DNA from: Bacteroidales bacterium
GTDB lineage: Bacteria; Bacteroidota; Bacteroidia; Bacteroidales; WCHB1-69
Direction: 5' to 3'
NCBI GenBank assembly: GCA_031257735.1
Contig: JAIROC010000217.1
Location: 1-17,407 of the forward strand
Length of the DNA: 17,407 nucleotides
The notes under the pieces are model-generated. The model did not search any database. It was given only the letters and a program-made list of their open reading frames with translations, and had not been told where the DNA came from. The number at the start of each line of letters is the position of its first letter. Position 1 is the first letter of the stretch. Below, in pieces: positions 13,967 to 17,407 of this stretch. The translations under genes and the position numbers were made by a program.

Positions 13967-16069
13967 CTAAAATTTTAACAGTATTTGGCATCTAATTTCT
14001 GTTTTTTTGTTACCGTCGATGTAAGTTAATCCGCTTCCGATACTGTTTTTGTTACGATAAAAGGTTTGTGCAACTTTAACCCATAAGTCAATATGAGAAG
14101 TTATGCTTACCTTTCCTGTCAAATAAATTCTACTTCCTTTATCATAGAAAAAAGGAGAAGAAAAAGTATATAACACATCACTTTCATATGTATATATTCG
14201 TTCGTCGTATGAATAGGTGTCAAAGAGGGCAATACGCGCAATCAAAGTAAGTGGAATACGCTGTATTTTCCATTGTATCTCCTGATAAATCATATATCCC
14301 TGATGAAATTTTGTTTTGTCTGAGGCTTTGTAATTGATGATGTCAATTCTGCTTTTTAGAGTAAGCTGTTGAAAAGGAGAATAAACAAGATGAAAACGAT
14401 AGGATTGACGATGCGTTTGGGTTAATTCATTATAATAATCTGTGGCATAATTCAGGGCTTTTGATTTGTACCTGAATCTGATGTAAGAAGAAAATTGATT
14501 GTTAAGTTTGAAACTTAATTTAGTCTGTACTTCGTATCCGTCAGAAGGAGCATCTATTCTGTATCTTAGCCATTTAAAACGAAAATAATCAATATATCCA
14601 TCCCAAGAGAAGTTTTTAGATAAAATGGTTTTGTATCCCAAAAAGATGCCATGTTCGTTGGCATTGGAGGCATTTTCTCCGAAAGCATTGGCATGAAGCG
14701 CCTGATAATTTCTCCCATAATACCGATGCAGAATAGACAATGAAAATCGAGGATCAATCGTAAATATCATGCCATTTATCGACGCTATTGCAAGGTTTTT
14801 ACTCATTGCAATTTCTCCAAACATACTTGTCTTTTTTATCAACACCCGATAATCTACAGAGGCATTGATATTATCCTGTTGATTAAATTCATATCCGTTA
14901 TACAATGACAAATTCCTGTTCAGGGGAACTTCAAAATAGGTGTAACAAGCCGTAGCTCCAATACGGGCAATACGCATGGAACGTTCCAAGTGCATGCCTG
15001 CTATATGCTGTCCTATTGCGTTTTTCTTTGCCATTTCGCCTTGTGTACGATGATAACCCGTTTCGTAAAGCGTCTCGATATACAATTCTTCATTGGAAAG
15101 AGTATCGCTTAAGACTGCGTCTATTTTTTTACAGGAATAAAAGAGCGTTAAATCCATTACTTTGCAATCAAGCGTTGTGGCGACGCCTCTAAAAAAATTA
15201 GCCTCATTCGCCGAAGTATAACATCTTATTCCCGATGGATTTTTATATATTCCTACAGCATTGTCAGGCTTGTATAACGAAAAATTCGTACTAATGACCA
15301 ATCCCTGCCCGAAAGAGGCATGATAATCCCCCACAGCAATGGTCTTAAAAATACTTATATCCTTTACAAAAAGATGCAGTGAATAAAAATCAAATCCCCA
15401 TTTATTTGACCCCTTAAAAAACTCTTCTCCTGCATCTTTGTCTGCTGTAAAGCCGAAACGGATACGATTATTGTAATTGAAAGTATATTTAATCAAATAC
15501 GATTGTGGACTACCCAAATAAACAGCGTTAGGACGTTTCTCCAATACTTCATCCGACACATCAATATAACCTTGCTGTTTTTCAAGTGTCTGTCCATAAC
15601 GCATCAATATTCTATTTTTCCCGTATTTGAACGCATTACGCAGATTTAGTTTTTGTTGTTTTTCTATCGGATATACATCCGCATATTTCATCAGGCGGAA
15701 GATAGTTTCCCTGTCCATTCCTTCAATCACGCTCAATTCGTATATGCTGTACATTTGTCCGTGAACGTGCAAATACTGTTGTAAATGATACACTTGGTAA
15801 TCGGTCAATCCAAACAGATTTATCAGTTGCGAATAATCAGGATTATTCAGGTTTATTTTGTTTTCGGTGTAAAATAGCAAATCGTCAACAAGTTCCGAAT
15901 AGTCTGGGGTTTCGTCAGCCTGTTCTGTGAGGGTTTCAACAGTATTTTCCAATTCACTTATAATGATAGTATTATTTTCATCTTCTACTGTTGTGTCGCG
16001 TTGAGCCTGTGCAAACATGGACACTCCTAATAAAATGACTGTCAAAAGCAGAGATTTTGTTACTTGCAT
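13967..16069 (-). CDS. Helix-hairpin-helix protein with probable outer-membrane beta-barrel
   Basis: This protein of 700 residues has a signal peptide (about 1-22, MQVTKSLLLTVILLGVSMFA|QA). An acidic linker about 25-62 follows. A tandem helix-hairpin-helix region of ComEA type lies about 70-132 (KINLNNPDYSQLINLFGLTD, then YSIYELSVIEGMDRETIF). The rest is a long stretch of alternating aromatic strands ending in KF, as in outer-membrane barrels. ComEA binds incoming DNA in other bacteria; whether this family binds DNA is unknown to me. I chose the ATG at 16069 for the signal peptide; an ATG at 16108 would overlap the upstream gene. It lies 25 bases after the PorV-like gene and is probably co-transcribed with it. 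Confidence 0.75.
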   Translation of the reverse strand: MQVTKSLLLTVILLGVSMFAQAQRDTTVEDENNTIIISELENTVETLTEQADETPDYSELVDDLLFYTENKINLNNPDYSQLINLFGLTDYQVYHLQQYLHVHGQMYSIYELSVIEGMDRETIFRLMKYADVYPIEKQQKLNLRNAFKYGKNRILMRYGQTLEKQQGYIDVSDEVLEKRPNAVYLGSPQSYLIKYTFNYNNRIRFGFTADKDAGEEFFKGSNKWGFDFYSLHLFVKDISIFKTIAVGDYHASFGQGLVISTNFSLYKPDNAVGIYKNPSGIRCYTSANEANFFRGVATTLDCKVMDLTLFYSCKKIDAVLSDTLSNEELYIETLYETGYHRTQGEMAKKNAIGQHIAGMHLERSMRIARIGATACYTYFEVPLNRNLSLYNGYEFNQQDNINASVDYRVLIKKTSMFGEIAMSKNLAIASINGMIFTIDPRFSLSILHRYYGRNYQALHANAFGENASNANEHGIFLGYKTILSKNFSWDGYIDYFRFKWLRYRIDAPSDGYEVQTKLSFKLNNQFSSYIRFRYKSKALNYATDYYNELTQTHRQSYRFHLVYSPFQQLTLKSRIDIINYKASDKTKFHQGYMIYQEIQWKIQRIPLTLIARIALFDTYSYDERIYTYESDVLYTFSSPFFYDKGSRIYLTGKVSITSHIDLWVKVAQTFYRNKNSIGSGLTYIDGNKKTEIRCQILLKF

Positions 16070-16094
16070 AGTTTTACTCAATGTATTGAATGGA

Positions 16095-16928
16095 TTAACG
16101 TATTGCATAAATTATTGCTAATTGTGGACTGTATCCAAGATAAGCATGATAGGAAGAGGCAAAATCAATAGATAAACCTTTCCATTGTGTACCAGCGCCC
16201 AAGCTAAAAGAAAAATCGGGAAAACGTATTCCTCCCCGCAAAATGAGAAAGTTTAAAATCGTATATTCAACACCCGTATGGATTTGCAATTTTGTATCCA
16301 AGTTTTTCTCTACATCCAAGCCGATGATACATTTTTCCTTGAATTTGTAAGCAAATCCTAATCGCAGAATAGTAGGAATATATTCAGGAATGTCGTTATA
16401 AGTTATCATTTTAAGTCGCGCAGGATTGTAGATGTGAAATCCCAATGAAAAGTGTTTGGTGATTTGTCCGTATAATCCTGTTTCAAATGTAAATCCACTT
16501 CGTTTACCGTACATGGCATCGCTAAAATGATCCAATAAATAGTCAAACTGTAATCCAAACGAAAACACAGAAGCAAACGATTTAGCATAGGCAATTCCTG
16601 CCTTCATTTCTCCGAAATGGCTACTCCCATAATGATATAAATTAACGGAAAATACATCACTTCCATTTTTAAGTGGCAATACAAATCCCCATACAGCGGT
16701 AGAGGTCTCCTTGAGCAGATAACGGTTATCATAATAGACTCCTGTCGCCATTTTACCATAAAAAGGCATTATCGCCTGATTGTTATACATTGACCAAAAA
16801 TCAGGAATTGCTACAGAAACATTTCCCATTCCATTAACACGTGCTCCGACAGAGGTATTTTCATTTGTCGAATACATCAACAATGGAAAAGAAATTAAGA
16901 AAAATAGTATATATTTTTGTCTTCTCAT
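16095..16928 (-). CDS. PorV/FadL-like outer-membrane beta-barrel protein
   Basis: The protein of 277 residues starts with a signal peptide (MRRQKYILFFLISFPLLMYS) and then a motif common in Bacteroidota barrels of the PorV/FadL type (VGARVNGMGNVSVAIPDFWS, then MYNNQA). The remainder is a series of amphipathic strands (for example FSFGLQFDYLLDHF and LRLGFAYKF), ending in QLAIIYAIR. It should lie in the outer membrane. PorV itself shuttles proteins in type IX secretion, but this one is shorter and I cannot assign a cargo. The start at 16928 gives a clean signal peptide; an upstream ATG at 16970 lies beyond the promoter. It is first in a two-gene unit with the helix-hairpin-helix gene. Confidence 0.7.
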   Translation of the reverse strand: MRRQKYILFFLISFPLLMYSTNENTSVGARVNGMGNVSVAIPDFWSMYNNQAIMPFYGKMATGVYYDNRYLLKETSTAVWGFVLPLKNGSDVFSVNLYHYGSSHFGEMKAGIAYAKSFASVFSFGLQFDYLLDHFSDAMYGKRSGFTFETGLYGQITKHFSLGFHIYNPARLKMITYNDIPEYIPTILRLGFAYKFKEKCIIGLDVEKNLDTKLQIHTGVEYTILNFLILRGGIRFPDFSFSLGAGTQWKGLSIDFASSYHAYLGYSPQLAIIYAIR

Positions 16929-16947
16929 AATGAAAATTTTTTGTCTG

Positions 16948-16955
16948 CAAATGTA
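16948..16955 (-). promoter_or_regulatory. Predicted -7 promoter element for the PorV-like gene
   Basis: On the minus strand TACATTTG matches TAnnTTTG and lies 19 bases before the ATG at 16928. It supports that start and would drive both minus-strand genes. Confidence 0.6.
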
Positions 16956-17025
16956 TACAATTTTATCCAAATATTGAAAAAATGTTTAATAAAATTGATA
17001 GCGATGATGTCCAACCAACGCTATA

Positions 17026-17064
17026 TAGTGTCTGTCTTTATAGTCGGAATATTTCCGGATAATG
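17026..17064 (+). repeat. Dispersed 39-bp repeat, copy 2
   Basis: This stretch (tagtgtctgtctttatagtc and on) matches the reverse complement of 157-195 at 36 of 39 positions. Here the core is single, not doubled into a palindrome. A 7-bp hairpin (cggataa at 17056-17062, ttatccg at 17074-17080) overlaps its end. Confidence 0.75.
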
Positions 17065-17086
17065 AAGCAATCCTTATCCGACAGCA

Positions 17087-17165
17087 CGTCATTGCGAGCG
17101 CAGCGAAGCAATCCAGAATACTCGTAATCAAATTTCTGGATTGCTTCGCTGCGTTCGCAATGACG
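17087..17165. repeat. 32-bp inverted repeat with 15-base loop
   Basis: The left arm 17087-17118 (cgtcattgcgagcgcagcga and on) and right arm 17134-17165 are reverse complements with a single mismatch, around the loop 17119-17133. The RNA or single-stranded DNA would form a very stable hairpin. A single arm occurs again at 13871-13901. Open frames across it on both strands follow from its symmetry and are not taken as genes. Confidence 0.85.
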
Positions 17166-17220
17166 GCGTTGTTTGGACGGCATTGATGATTACTTTTTTA
17201 TACTTTATAGACGAACACTA

Positions 17221-17407
17221 GTTATTATTTTACGAGTGCTAGTTGTTATTTTGCGAGTGCTAGTTATTATTTTGCGAGTGCTAGTTGTTATTTTGCGAGT
17301 GCTAGTTATTATTTTGCGAGTGCTAGTTGTTATTTTGCGAGTGCTAGTTGTTATTTTGCGAGTGCTAGTTGTTATTTTGCGAGTGCTAGTTGTTATTTTG
17401 CGAGTGC
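17221..17407. repeat. Tandem array of 21-bp repeats, running off the window
   Basis: Eight full units and a 19-base partial unit of gttRttattttgcgagtgcta are joined without spacers. Position 4 is A in units 1, 3 and 5 and G in units 2, 4 and 6-9; unit 1 also has tacg for tgcg. The sequence just before (gacgaacacta) is a degraded unit end. Three of the six frames are open through the array because 21 is a multiple of 3. The full length is unknown, as the window ends inside it. Confidence 0.95.

Noticed and set aside
16917..17186. Protein-coding genes on either strand across the 32-bp inverted repeat
   Set aside because: The open frames follow from the symmetric repeat and include promoter and repeat sequence; no start signal or domain is seen.
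17221..17407. CRISPR array
   Set aside because: The 21-bp units are joined directly with no variable spacers, and no cas gene is present.

Overview
The window looks like a chromosomal segment from the phylum Bacteroidota, most likely the order Bacteroidales. Three signs support this. The -7 promoter element TAnnTTTG, typical of the Bacteroidota primary sigma factor, stands before several genes. Almost no gene carries a Shine-Dalgarno (SD) sequence. The proteins are typical of the phylum: type B L31, short bS21, a TPR/PD40/OmpA protein of PorE type, a 2TM-domain protein and a helix-hairpin-helix outer-membrane barrel. The DNA is AT-rich and mostly housekeeping, with an inserted group II intron and many short repeats in the gaps between genes.

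Layout. 1-563 has no gene but holds a perfect 50-bp palindrome. A translation block follows: tRNA-His, rpmE (type B), rpmB, rpsU, a XerC-type recombinase and hpf. A second block holds pyrH, a small 2TM membrane protein and frr, then ptb. Next come a large periplasmic/outer-membrane OmpA-type protein with an unusual C-terminal domain, an OppC/DppC-type ABC permease and a YqaA/DedA-type membrane protein. A full group II intron (about 10271-12156) with its reverse transcriptase/maturase lies in the gap before serS. serS is bracketed by two direct copies of a double-hairpin repeat. On the minus strand, facing serS, are two envelope genes: a PorV/FadL-like barrel and a ComEA-like helix-hairpin-helix protein with a probable barrel. 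The window ends in repeats: a single copy of the palindrome core, a 32-bp inverted repeat and an array of 21-bp tandem repeats that runs off the edge.

How the genes work together. tRNA-His, L31, L28, S21, Hpf, Frr and SerS all serve translation, and PyrH supplies UDP for pyrimidine nucleotide synthesis. rpsU and hpf are the only housekeeping genes here with a clear SD sequence. This fits the known control of rpsU in Bacteroidota, where S21 helps hide the anti-SD, and suggests hpf may share that control.

No defence system, CRISPR array, toxin-antitoxin pair or secondary-metabolite cluster is visible. The observations most worth following are the retropepsin-like domain with a substituted catalytic Asp on the OmpA-type protein, the SD on hpf, the 21-bp array and the families of hairpin repeats.
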